Below, piece by piece: positions 17,229-25,804 of a stretch of DNA of 64,000 nt (its first letter is position 1; every line of letters starts with the position of its first letter). The DNA comes from Sphingopyxis alaskensis RB2256 (GTDB lineage Bacteria; Pseudomonadota; Alphaproteobacteria; Sphingomonadales; Sphingomonadaceae). Both the position numbers and the translations under genes were made by a program. The stretch covers positions 1,550,001-1,614,000 of the forward strand of contig NC_008048.1 of the NCBI RefSeq assembly GCF_000013985.1. Reading direction: 5' to 3'. The notes under the pieces are model-generated. The model saw only the letters and a program-made list of their open reading frames with translations. It was not told the origin of the DNA and ran no database searches.

Positions 17229-17929
17229 CAGTCGCGACTATGCCACAGTCGCCACGCAAAAAAGAGACTGAGTGCGCTGAGCGCGAACCAGGTCAGTGCG
17301 TAGACGAGGTGATTGTCGCGAAAGCGCACCACCGTCAGTCCCCCGACCGGATAGCCGCCGGGGTTCGGCGCCGCATCGGCATCGACGAAATAGGGGGCCA
17401 CCCGTCCCAGCCCCCGCGCCTTGGCGATCGCCGCGACATCGCGCGAGTACCAGCGACCCGCAGCCGGATCATTTGCACGCAGGAAGGCGCCGTCGGGCTC
17501 GCTCACGCGCAACAGGCCGGTTATCCTCACCGGTCCCGCGACATTGCCCGCCGCCCGCGTCGCGGCGTCGCGCCGGTTCGCCGGCACAAACCCGCGATTG
17601 ACAAGCAGCGTGAAGCGCGGCGTTTCGAGCGGTGTCAGCACCCAGAATCCCGCGCCGCGCTCGGTCACTGCCTGAATCAAAGTCTCGCGATCGTGGCGGA
17701 ACACGCCGGTCGCGGTAACGCGGAGATAGGCGTCATCCTTTGCGTTGATCCGCGGCCAGGCATCCGGCCCCGGCGCGGCGACCGGCGCGGCATGGATGCG
17801 CGCATCGACCGCGGCGACCAGCTCATGCTTCCACGCGCGCCGCTCGACCTGCCACACACCGAGCCCCGCCAGAAGCACGGCCGCGATCAGCGCCGCCGCG
17901 GCAAAACCCGCGCGGCGGGCGCGCGTCAC
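17228..17929 (-). CDS. SURF1 family oxidase assembly protein
   Basis: A 233-residue SURF1 protein with two terminal membrane helices (about 8-28 and 212-230) around a periplasmic domain. Family motifs include GVWQVERRAWK, then LVNRGFVP and TGLLR, and NHLVYALTWFALS near the end. SURF1 helps insert heme into oxidases. The start is a GTG overlapping the cyoD stop (GTGA); an upstream ATG would bury it in cyoD. Its place after cyoD suggests it serves this oxidase. Confidence 0.9.
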   Translation of the reverse strand: MTRARRAGFAAAALIAAVLLAGLGVWQVERRAWKHELVAAVDARIHAAPVAAPGPDAWPRINAKDDAYLRVTATGVFRHDRETLIQAVTERGAGFWVLTPLETPRFTLLVNRGFVPANRRDAATRAAGNVAGPVRITGLLRVSEPDGAFLRANDPAAGRWYSRDVAAIAKARGLGRVAPYFVDADAAPNPGGYPVGGLTVVRFRDNHLVYALTWFALSALSLFFAWRLWHSRD

Positions 17930-18312
17930 GGCGCCCGGCTCTCGAGCCGGCTCGTCGGTTCGTGCGGCATCGGCATCATGTTGGTGTTGAGGTGGTGCAT
18001 CACCCACAGCGACCCCGCGAGCATGATGACGACGACGATGACGGTAAAGACGAGCGAGGTCAGCGACCAGCCGCCCTCCGCCTTCGGCGTCATATGCAGG
18101 AAAAAGACCATGTGGACGACGATCTGCACCACCGCAAAGGCCATGATGATCGCGCCGGTCGTGCCCGCGCTCAGCGGCATTGTCATCACCAGCCAGAAGG
18201 GGATGGCGGTCAGGATCACCGACAGCACAAAACCGATGACATAGTCGCGCATCGTCGCGTGCGGCATCTCGATCTCGCCATGACCGTGCGCGGCGTGGGG
18301 GTCGGCGCTCAT
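17926..18312 (-). CDS. cyoD: Cytochrome o ubiquinol oxidase subunit IV
   Basis: A 128-residue small subunit with three membrane helices. [35 protein letters not shown] and the third helix [20 protein letters not shown] fit CyoD. The ATG at 18312 overlaps cyoC by 4 bp. The subunit stabilises the oxidase. Confidence 0.95.
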   Translation of the reverse strand: MSADPHAAHGHGEIEMPHATMRDYVIGFVLSVILTAIPFWLVMTMPLSAGTTGAIIMAFAVVQIVVHMVFFLHMTPKAEGGWSLTSLVFTVIVVVIMLAGSLWVMHHLNTNMMPMPHEPTSRLESRAP

Positions 18313-18935
18313 CGCAGCACTCCCGTCAGATAGACAAAGGTGAAGACGCCGATCCACACGACGTCGAGGAAGTGCCAGAACATGCTAAGGCACATCACCC
18401 GGCGCTTGTTCGCGGCGATCAGCCCGTGCTTCGACAATTGCACCATCAAGGTCACCAGCCAGATGATACCAAAAGTGACGTGCAGCCCGTGGGTGCCGAC
18501 GAGGGTGAAAAAGGCCGAGAGGAAGGCGCTGCGCTGCGGCGTCGCGCCGATCTCGATCAGATGGTGGAACTCATAAAGCTCGATGCCGAGGAAGGCGAGC
18601 CCGAACAGGCCGGTGACGGCGAGCCACAGCTGGACGCCCTTCACCCTGCCCTGCTGCATCTGGAGCACCGCAAAGCCATAGGTGATCGACGAGAAGAGCA
18701 GCATCGCGGTGTTGAGCGCGATCAGTTTCAGGTCGAACAGATCCTTCGGCGCCGGCCCGGCGGCATAGCTGCCGCCGAGCACCGCATAGCAGGCAAAGAG
18801 GATTGCGAAGATGAGGCAATCGCTCATCAGATAGATCCAGAAGCCCAGCATCGTGCTGTGCCCTTCGGGATGCGGATGTTCGTCGAGGTCGTAGAAGCGG
18901 ACAGGCTCGTCGGCGGTCAGGGTCGTAGCACTCAT
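18309..18935 (-). CDS. cyoC: Cytochrome o ubiquinol oxidase subunit III
   Basis: A 208-residue protein with five membrane helices. [19 protein letters not shown], the conserved ELYEFHHLI and [15 protein letters not shown] are subunit III signatures; it ends in [18 protein letters not shown]. It lies 4 bp after cyoB and overlaps cyoD. Confidence 0.96.
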   Translation of the reverse strand: MSATTLTADEPVRFYDLDEHPHPEGHSTMLGFWIYLMSDCLIFAILFACYAVLGGSYAAGPAPKDLFDLKLIALNTAMLLFSSITYGFAVLQMQQGRVKGVQLWLAVTGLFGLAFLGIELYEFHHLIEIGATPQRSAFLSAFFTLVGTHGLHVTFGIIWLVTLMVQLSKHGLIAANKRRVMCLSMFWHFLDVVWIGVFTFVYLTGVLR

Positions 18936-18939
18936 CGCA

Positions 18940-20958
18940 TCAGGCTCCGGCCGCCAGCTGGCGGGTGCGCGCGCCCTCGATCGCCGCGACGGTCGCCGCC
19001 GGAATGTCGAAATCGCGCTTGTAGTTGAAGGTGTGGATGATCGCCCCCGCGATCACCGCGACGAAGCTCAGCCCGACCAGCCACCAGATATGCCAGACGA
19101 GCGCGAACCCCAGGACAAGGCAGAGGCCCGACAGGATGATCCCCGCGCCCGTATTGCTCGGCATGTGAATGTCGCGGAACCCGCCAACCGGCCGCTGCCC
19201 CCCGCGCTTCTTCATGTCGTACCAGGCGTCGAGGTCGTGAATGACGGGCGTGAAGGCGAAATTATAGTCGGGCGGCGGCGAGCTGGTCGCCCATTCGAGC
19301 GTGCGCCCGTCCCACGGATCGCCGCTTTCCTCGGCGAGCTCCTTGCGGCGCCAGATGCTGACCGCGAACTGGACGAGCATCGCGCCGATGCCCGCGGCGA
19401 TGATCAGCGCGCCGACCCCGGCGATCGCGAACCAGATTTGCAGGCTGGGGTCATCGAACACGCGCATCCGCCGCGTGACGCCCATCAGGCCGAGGATATA
19501 GAGCGGGGTAAAGGCGACCCAGAAACCGACGACCCAGCACCAGAAGCTGACCTTGCCCCAGAACACATCGAGCTTGAACCCGAACGCCTTGGGCCACCAG
19601 TAATTGATCGCCGCGAACAGACCGAACAACACGCCGCCGATGATGACATTGTGGAAATGCGCGATCAGAAACAGCGAATTGTGCAGCACAAAGTCGGCGG
19701 GCGGCACCGCGAGCAACACCCCGGTCATGCCGCCGACGACGAAGGTCAGCATGAAGGCGATCGTCCACATCATCGGCAGTTCATAGCGAATGCGGCCGCG
19801 GTACATGGTGAAGAGCCAGTTGAAGAGCTTGGCTCCCGTCGGGATCGAAATCACCATCGTCGTGATGCCGAAAAAGCTGTTGACGCTGGCGCCCGACCCC
19901 ATGGTGAAGAAATGGTGCAGCCAGACGATGTACGACAGGATCGTGATGCACACCGTCGCATAAACCATCGACGTATAGCCGAAGAGCCTTTTACCCGAGA
20001 AGGTCGAGGTGACTTCGGAAAAGACGCCGAACAGCGGCAGGATGAGGATGTAGACCTCCGGGTGCCCCCAGATCCAGATCAGGTTCACATACATCATCGG
20101 CGATCCGCCGAGATCGTTGGTGAAGAAATTGGTCCCCGCGTAGCGATCGAGGCTGAGCAGCGCGAGCGTCGCGGTCAGGATCGGGAAACTCGCGACGATC
20201 AATATGTTCGAGCAGAGCGACGTCCAGGTAAAGACCGGCATCTTCATCAGCCCCATGCCCGGCGCGCGCAGCTTCAGGATGGTGACGATCAGGTTGATGC
20301 CCGACAGCGTGGTGCCAACCCCGGCGATCTGAAGCCCCCAGATATAATAATCGACCCCGACATTGGGGCTGTAGGCGATGCCCGACAAGGGCGGATAGGC
20401 CAGCCAGCCGGTCTGCGCATATTCGCCGACGAACAGCGAGATCATCGTCAGCGCCGCGCCCGCGCTCGTCATCCAGAAGCTGAAATTGTTGAGGAAGGGA
20501 AAGCTGACGTCGCGCGCGCCGATCTGGAGCGGCACGATATAGTTCATCAGGCCGGTGATGAACGGCATTGCGACGAAAAAGATCATGATGACGCCGTGCG
20601 CGGTGAACACCTGGTCATAATGATGCGCGTTGAGATAGCCCTCGGACCCGCCGAACGCCATCACCTGCTGCAATCGCATCATGATCGCGTCGGCAAAACC
20701 GCGCAGGAACATGATCAGCCCCAGGATCATGTACATGATCCCGATGCGCTTGTGGTCGACCGTGGTGAACCACTCCTTCCACAAATAGCCCCACAGGCGA
20801 TATCTGGTGAGCAGCGCGAGCACGGCGATACCGCCGATCGCCACGCCGATGAAGGTCGCGACCAGGATCGGCTCGTGCAGCGGGATCGCGTCGACCGACA
20901 GCTTGCCGAAGATCGGGTGCGTCGGGGGCGCGGGATGCGGGATGATGGCGTCGGACAT
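18940..20958 (-). CDS. cyoB: Cytochrome o ubiquinol oxidase subunit I
   Basis: The 672-residue catalytic subunit, which reduces O2 with electrons from ubiquinol and pumps protons. The heme and copper ligands are recognisable: HGVIMIFF (low-spin heme), [15 protein letters not shown] (CuB His and cross-linked Tyr), WLHHFFTMG (two CuB His) and HFHNVIIGG (heme His pair). The N-terminal extension before [12 protein letters not shown] and the two extra C-terminal helices match bo3-type enzymes. The length is normal. Confidence 0.97.
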   Translation of the reverse strand: MSDAIIPHPAPPTHPIFGKLSVDAIPLHEPILVATFIGVAIGGIAVLALLTRYRLWGYLWKEWFTTVDHKRIGIMYMILGLIMFLRGFADAIMMRLQQVMAFGGSEGYLNAHHYDQVFTAHGVIMIFFVAMPFITGLMNYIVPLQIGARDVSFPFLNNFSFWMTSAGAALTMISLFVGEYAQTGWLAYPPLSGIAYSPNVGVDYYIWGLQIAGVGTTLSGINLIVTILKLRAPGMGLMKMPVFTWTSLCSNILIVASFPILTATLALLSLDRYAGTNFFTNDLGGSPMMYVNLIWIWGHPEVYILILPLFGVFSEVTSTFSGKRLFGYTSMVYATVCITILSYIVWLHHFFTMGSGASVNSFFGITTMVISIPTGAKLFNWLFTMYRGRIRYELPMMWTIAFMLTFVVGGMTGVLLAVPPADFVLHNSLFLIAHFHNVIIGGVLFGLFAAINYWWPKAFGFKLDVFWGKVSFWCWVVGFWVAFTPLYILGLMGVTRRMRVFDDPSLQIWFAIAGVGALIIAAGIGAMLVQFAVSIWRRKELAEESGDPWDGRTLEWATSSPPPDYNFAFTPVIHDLDAWYDMKKRGGQRPVGGFRDIHMPSNTGAGIILSGLCLVLGFALVWHIWWLVGLSFVAVIAGAIIHTFNYKRDFDIPAATVAAIEGARTRQLAAGA

Positions 20959-20979
20959 GGGTTTCAGCTCGGCAGACGG

Positions 20980-22290
20980 TCAGGACAGCGGGCGCGTAGC
21001 GGCGGGCGCGTTCAGCGCGGTGCGGGCGGTCTTGCCCGGCAACGGCAGCCCCTCGCCCTTCAGCTTCTCGGGCGACACGGGTTTGGCGTCGGGGCGATCG
21101 TTCGACATCACCGGCGCGCTGCACCAGGCGGCGACATAGCGCATCGACCAGCGGGCGGCATCGACGGTGCCGCGCGCGGCGAACTTGTCATAGGTGACCT
21201 GCCGGACATTGCCGATGCCCGCAATCCCCGCGCCGCCCGCGGCATCGAGCGACATCATGTCGTGCATGCACATCTTGCCGGGCTCGACGCACATGTTGAC
21301 CACTGCGTCGAACAGCTGCGGGTCGCTCGCGACGAAGCGGCGCACCGGTTCCTTCTGCGACGGCGTTTCGAGCTTCAGATAGGCGTTGCGGCTGAGGTCG
21401 CCTTCGGCCGACGCGCGCGTCGCGGCGACCCATTGGTCGAACTCGCCCGCGGGCAGGCTCTTGACGCGGAAGCGCATGTTGGAAAAGCCCCAGCCCGAAT
21501 AATTGGCCGAAAAGCCCGTATACTCGCCGGTCTTGTCGAACACGCCGTGAAGCTTGGTCTCCATCCCCGGCATCGCGTAAATCTGACCCGCGAGCGCGGG
21601 CACGTAAAAGCTGTTCATGACCGAGGAGGAGGAGATGCGGAACCGCAGCGGCCGATCGACCGGCACCGCCAGTTCGTTGACCGTCGCCACCCCCTGTTCG
21701 GGATAGATGAACAGCCATTTCCAGTCGAGCGCGACGACCTGGACATCGAGCGGCTTGACCTCGGCCGCGACGGGCTTGCCCGGCCCCGTCCGCGCCAGCG
21801 GGCGATAGGGGTCGAGCAGATGCGTCGCCACCCATGTCACCGCGCCGAGGCAGATGATGATGAGCAGCGGCGCCGACCAGATGACGAGTTCGAGCTGCGT
21901 CGAATGGTCCCAGTCGGGCTTGTAGGTCGCATCCCGGTTCGACGCGCGATACTTCCATGCGAAAAAGATCGTCAGCGCCATCACCGGCACGATGATCAGC
22001 AGCATCAGCACCGTCGACAGGACGATCAGGTCGCCTTGCTGGCGCGCGACATCGCCGGCGGGATCGAGCACGACCATGCCGCACCCCGACAGGAGCGGCA
22101 GCGCGGCGAGCAGCGGCACGAAGCGCCAGCGAATCTTCAATGCCGAAGAGAATGCAAGCCCCTCCCCTTCAGGGGAGGGGTTGGGGTGGGGGCTCGAAGC
22201 CTTGCGCAAGGCCGATGGCCCCCACCCCCAACCCCTCCCCTGAAGGGGAGGGGCTTTATACGACGATAAGAGTGGGCGATAACTCGGCAT
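20980..22290 (-). CDS. cyoA: Cytochrome o ubiquinol oxidase subunit II, with a palindromic repeat in its N-terminal frame
   Basis: Subunit II of the bo3 oxidase. The lipoprotein signal RFVPLLAALPLLSGC is followed by two membrane helices and a cupredoxin domain (VVALDWKWLFIYPEQG, SVMNSFYVPALAGQIYAMPG). From the ATG at 22290, with AGGAGG 14 bp upstream, the protein has 436 residues. Residues about 12-46 are encoded by the inverted repeat at 22156-22256, so the signal peptide begins near residue 51. A TTG at 22140 would give a normal N-terminus (MKIRWRF) but has no ribosome site. Either the repeat entered in frame or translation starts after it. First gene of cyoABCD-surf1-prrBA. Confidence 0.93.
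   Translation of the reverse strand: MPSYRPLLSSYKAPPLQGRGWGWGPSALRKASSPHPNPSPEGEGLAFSSALKIRWRFVPLLAALPLLSGCGMVVLDPAGDVARQQGDLIVLSTVLMLLIIVPVMALTIFFAWKYRASNRDATYKPDWDHSTQLELVIWSAPLLIIICLGAVTWVATHLLDPYRPLARTGPGKPVAAEVKPLDVQVVALDWKWLFIYPEQGVATVNELAVPVDRPLRFRISSSSVMNSFYVPALAGQIYAMPGMETKLHGVFDKTGEYTGFSANYSGWGFSNMRFRVKSLPAGEFDQWVAATRASAEGDLSRNAYLKLETPSQKEPVRRFVASDPQLFDAVVNMCVEPGKMCMHDMMSLDAAGGAGIAGIGNVRQVTYDKFAARGTVDAARWSMRYVAAWCSAPVMSNDRPDAKPVSPEKLKGEGLPLPGKTARTALNAPAATRPLS
22156..22256. repeat. Palindromic repeat (CCCCTCCCCTTCAGGGGAGG family) inside the cyoA frame
   Basis: Arms of about 37 bp, each itself containing CCCTCCCC-TTCA-GGGGAGGG, flank a 26 bp centre with CCTTGCGCAAGG. It lies between the upstream ATG of cyoA and the part encoding its signal peptide. 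Strong hairpins here would sit at or near the translation start. Confidence 0.88.
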
Positions 22291-22327
22291 GACGCGCGCC
22301 TAAGCCTCCTGTGTTGCACTGCACATA

Positions 22328-22365
22328 GGACATTTTGTCCAATCCCGCGATCGGCTGTGATCGCG
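22328..22365. promoter_or_regulatory. Two small inverted repeats in the cyoA / MFS divergent promoter region
   Basis: GGACA-TTT-TGTCC (22328-22340) and CGCGATC-GGCTGT-GATCGCG (22346-22365) lie in the 169 bp between divergent cyoA and the MFS gene. They could be operators for the oxidase operon. A third GC-rich pair, GCCCGCGC / GCGCGGGC, lies near 22410-22440. No clear -35/-10 pair was found. Confidence 0.35.
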
Positions 22366-22459
22366 CAGGGGCGTTTTCATTGGGGGCGCTTTTGCCCTAT
22401 GACCGACTCGTGCCCGCGCGTCCCCACGTGGCGCGGGCGCCAGCTCAAGGATCGATACC

Positions 22460-23788
22460 ATGGCTGCCGACACCGTCCCGACGACCGAGGCCGAACGCGA
22501 CGCTCGCGCCCTCCACGACCATGACGGCCACCGCATCGACCCCGCCGAAATCGCCATCGGCGTCATCATCGGCCGGACCTCAGAGTTTTTCGACTTCTTC
22601 GTCTATGCGATCGCTTCGGTGCTGGTATTTCCCAAGCTCGTCTTTCCGCACCTCGATCCGCTGGCGGGCACACTCTGGTCCTTCGCGATCTTTGCCCTCG
22701 CCTTTGTCGCGCGCCCGGTCGGAACGGTCATCTTCACCGCGATCGACCGCGGTTATGGCCGTGGCGCCAAGCTCACCATTGCGCTGTTCCTGCTTGGCGG
22801 ATCGACCGCGGCGATCGCCTTCCTGCCCGGCTATGAATCGATCGGCATCGGCGCCGCGCTGCTGCTCGCGCTGTTCCGCATGGGCCAGGGCGTCGCGCTC
22901 GGCGGCTCATGGGACGGCCTCGCCTCGCTGCTCGCATTGAACGCCCCCGAATCGAAACGCGGCTGGTATGCGATGATCCCGCAGCTCGGCGCGCCGCTTG
23001 GCCTCATCGTCGCCAGCCTGCTCTTCATGTTCCTGATCTCCGCGCTCCCGGCCGAAGACTTTCTCGCCTGGGGTTGGCGCTATCCTTTCTTCGTCGCCTT
23101 TGCGATCAACGTCGTCGCGCTGTTCGCGCGGCTGCGCATCGTCGTGACCCCCGACTATGCCGAGCTGTTCGAAAACCGCGCGCTTCAGCCCGCGCCGCTC
23201 CTCGAAACGGTACGGTCGGAATGGAAAACCATCGTCACCGGCGCCTTCGCCCCGCTCGCCAGCTTCGCGATGTTCCACATGGTCACTGTCTATCCGCTGT
23301 CGTGGGTGTTCCTGTTCACCGACGAAACCCCCGCACGCTTCCTGATGATCGAGGCGATCGCTGCGGTCGGCGGCGTGATCGCGATCATCGCCTCGGGCTA
23401 TCTTGCCGACCGCTTCGGGCGCCGCACCGTGCTTGCCGCGACGGCGGCGGCGATCGCGGCGTTCAGCGGCTTTGCCCCGCAATTGCTCGACGCGGGCCAG
23501 GCGGGTGAGGCGAGCTTCATGATCCTCGGCTTCCTCCTGCTCGGCCTGTCGTTCGGGCAATCGTCGGGCGCGCTCTCATCGAACTTCACGCCGCGCCACC
23601 GCTACACCGGGTCGGCCTTCACCGCCGACCTCGCCTGGCTGTTCGGTGCTGGTTTCGCACCGATGGTGGCGCTCTGGCTGTCGAGCGAATTCGGGCTGAT
23701 CGCCGCGGGTGCCTATCTGCTGTCGGGCGCGATCGTTACGCTCGTCGCGCTGTGGCTCAACCGCGAACTTGCACGCACGATCGATTGA
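22460..23788 (+). CDS. MFS transporter, metabolite:H+ symporter-like
   Basis: A 442-residue transporter with about 12 membrane helices. GVIIGRTSEFFDFFVYAI at helix 1 and RPVGTVIFTAIDRGYGRGAKL (loop 2-3, motif A type) are typical of the MHS subfamily. The second-half repeat YLADRFGRRTVL confirms the MFS duplication. It is divergent from cyoA. The substrate is unknown; relatives carry organic acids or osmolytes. AAGGAT lies before the ATG. Confidence 0.87.
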   Translation: MAADTVPTTEAERDARALHDHDGHRIDPAEIAIGVIIGRTSEFFDFFVYAIASVLVFPKLVFPHLDPLAGTLWSFAIFALAFVARPVGTVIFTAIDRGYGRGAKLTIALFLLGGSTAAIAFLPGYESIGIGAALLLALFRMGQGVALGGSWDGLASLLALNAPESKRGWYAMIPQLGAPLGLIVASLLFMFLISALPAEDFLAWGWRYPFFVAFAINVVALFARLRIVVTPDYAELFENRALQPAPLLETVRSEWKTIVTGAFAPLASFAMFHMVTVYPLSWVFLFTDETPARFLMIEAIAAVGGVIAIIASGYLADRFGRRTVLAATAAAIAAFSGFAPQLLDAGQAGEASFMILGFLLLGLSFGQSSGALSSNFTPRHRYTGSAFTADLAWLFGAGFAPMVALWLSSEFGLIAAGAYLLSGAIVTLVALWLNRELARTID

Positions 23789-24023
23789 GCCTGAGCCCCG
23801 CGGAGCAGCTTCAAAAGCGAGACGGGGGACGGCTCTCTGACGCATGGCAGGCACCGCTGATCTGCCCGGTCCGGGATCGGGTGGCAGGGAGCGTTCAGAC
23901 CAGGCCCTGACGTCAGCCGATGAAGAAAAAGGAGGCGTGTCGCGAGTTCCCTGTCGACGTGGGCGCGCCATAATGACACGGTGATTCAGGCATGGTGCTG
24001 GCCCTCAATTTTCCCGGGACGAT

Positions 24024-25583
24024 ATGGTAGATAATGGACGCAGCCCCTGGCTCTTCCTGATCGGGGTAACAGCGGTAACAATCGGCGTGGTGGCCCATAT
24101 GCCGATGTTCTGGATGGGGCGCGATATCGGTTTCCGCATGGCCGGAATGCCGATGGACGGCATGATGATCGCCGGTATGGCGCTCATCGTCGCGGGGATC
24201 GGCGTGGCCGCATGGGGCTTGCTTCCGGCAAACCTCGCCCAACAGGTCGCTGCCGCTGACCGCCTGTCGGTCTCGGCGCCCGAGGATGCTCCCCTGTCCG
24301 CAGCGCATTGGCGATTGATGGCAGCCCTGGTTGTCGCGCTCATCATCGACATCATGAAACCCGCGAGCCTCGGTTTCGTGATTCCCGGAATGATGGATGA
24401 ATATGGCCTGTCGCGCGAAACCGTTTCGCTCGTTCCCTTCGCGGCGCTGGCGGGAACGGTGACGGGATCGATCGTCTGGGGCGCCGTTGCCGATGTTTAC
24501 GGCCGCAAGGCGACCATATTGTTGTCGGCCGTAATGTTCGTGGGCACTTCGGTTTGCGGCACAATGCCGTCATTGGCTTGGAACATCGTCATGTGTTTCA
24601 TGATGGGGGCTGCCGCAGGCGGGATGCTGCCGGTTACCTATGCCCTTCTTGCGGAGATGATGCCCAGTCGCCACCGGGGCTGGAGCCTGGTGCTCGTGGG
24701 CGGGCTGGGCGCGGCCGGTGGCTACGTCGCTGCCAGCCTGGTTGCCGCATGGCTGGAGCCGCTGCTGAGCTGGCGAATTCTTTGGCTCGTCAATTTGCCG
24801 AGCGGTCTTATCCTTGTCGCGCTCGGCGTCTTCATTCCCGAGTCGGCCAAGTTTCTCGTGGCGCGCGGTCGGCACGAAGAAGCCCGGCGGATCATGGCGC
24901 GCTTCGGTTCGAGCTTGCATATGGCTGACCGGGGACCGCCCCGCCCGCGCCGGGATTCGCTTCAGCGACCCGACCTTGCTGGCAGCATGATGGCGCTGAA
25001 CCTGACGGCCATCGCATGGAGTCTCGTGAATTTCGGCTTGTTGCTTTGGCTGCCAGCCGAACTTGTGGCGCGCGGATACAGCATGACATCGTCGAGCCGC
25101 CTGCTTGCCGATTCCGCGCTTGTCGCCCTTCCCACCGTCGTTTTCGTCGCCTGGATTTATCACGCCTGGAGCACGAAATTGTCGCTGTTTGCAGCATCGC
25201 TTGCAACGCTTGCGGGCCTTGGCGGGATGCTCTGGTTCGCGCTGGCCGAAAACGCTTCGCCATTCCTGCCCGCGGCGCTGCTCATCATCGGCAGCAACGC
25301 CATCATTGCGATGCTGCTTCCCTACAGCGCCGAGAGTTTTCCGCTGAGGGTTCGCGGTCGCAACACCGGATGGGTCGCGGCATCCAGCAAACTGGGCGGC
25401 GTATGTGCGCAGGGACTCGCCATATTCGCCATCGTCCCGTCGCTGGCGGCAAGCATATTGACGATTATGCCCGTGATGGCGGCATCGCTCGTTCTGCTCG
25501 CCCGTTACGGCCGCGAAACGCGAGGGAGCGACCTGCGCGATCTCGACCCGGAGGGACATGTCTTCGACAAGGCCGGGCTCTGA
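24024..25583 (+). CDS. MFS transporter with two extra N-terminal helices
   Basis: A 519-residue transporter. Two hydrophobic segments (about residues 8-25 and 44-66, Met/Gly-rich GFRMAGMPMDGMMIAGM) precede the regular MFS core. The core starts near ALVVALIIDIMKPASLGFVIPG and carries motif A GAVADVYGRKATIL. PESAKFLVARGRHEEARRI matches the sugar/aromatic-acid branch linker. The 235 bp upstream gap shows no gene. The downstream gap 25584-25804 to the convergent GH3 gene also holds nothing recognisable. The substrate is unknown. Confidence 0.8.
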   Translation: MVDNGRSPWLFLIGVTAVTIGVVAHMPMFWMGRDIGFRMAGMPMDGMMIAGMALIVAGIGVAAWGLLPANLAQQVAAADRLSVSAPEDAPLSAAHWRLMAALVVALIIDIMKPASLGFVIPGMMDEYGLSRETVSLVPFAALAGTVTGSIVWGAVADVYGRKATILLSAVMFVGTSVCGTMPSLAWNIVMCFMMGAAAGGMLPVTYALLAEMMPSRHRGWSLVLVGGLGAAGGYVAASLVAAWLEPLLSWRILWLVNLPSGLILVALGVFIPESAKFLVARGRHEEARRIMARFGSSLHMADRGPPRPRRDSLQRPDLAGSMMALNLTAIAWSLVNFGLLLWLPAELVARGYSMTSSSRLLADSALVALPTVVFVAWIYHAWSTKLSLFAASLATLAGLGGMLWFALAENASPFLPAALLIIGSNAIIAMLLPYSAESFPLRVRGRNTGWVAASSKLGGVCAQGLAIFAIVPSLAASILTIMPVMAASLVLLARYGRETRGSDLRDLDPEGHVFDKAGL

Positions 25584-25804
25584 AAGATTGCGGTCGACGG
25601 AAATCGGCGACCGGACGACATATCGCCCCGGTCTGGACGCAAGGTCGTCCCTGCCACGAGGCACAGAAAGGCGGTCGCCCGGTCGCAGGCACCCGAGCCC
25701 GATCATTCGCGATCGCCCGCTCTCCTTTTACCGGTCGGCAAGGCGATCTAGGGAAGCGCCGTCGCCAGCGGTCGAGGCGCAACGGCGCCTGGAGCGGTCG
25801 AACT

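Noticed and set aside
19033..22269. A 1078-codon open frame on the plus strand opposite cyoBA
   Set aside because: It is antisense to well-supported oxidase genes and its translation is a low-complexity mix of Arg, Asp, His and Gln with no motif, as expected from GC-rich codon bias.
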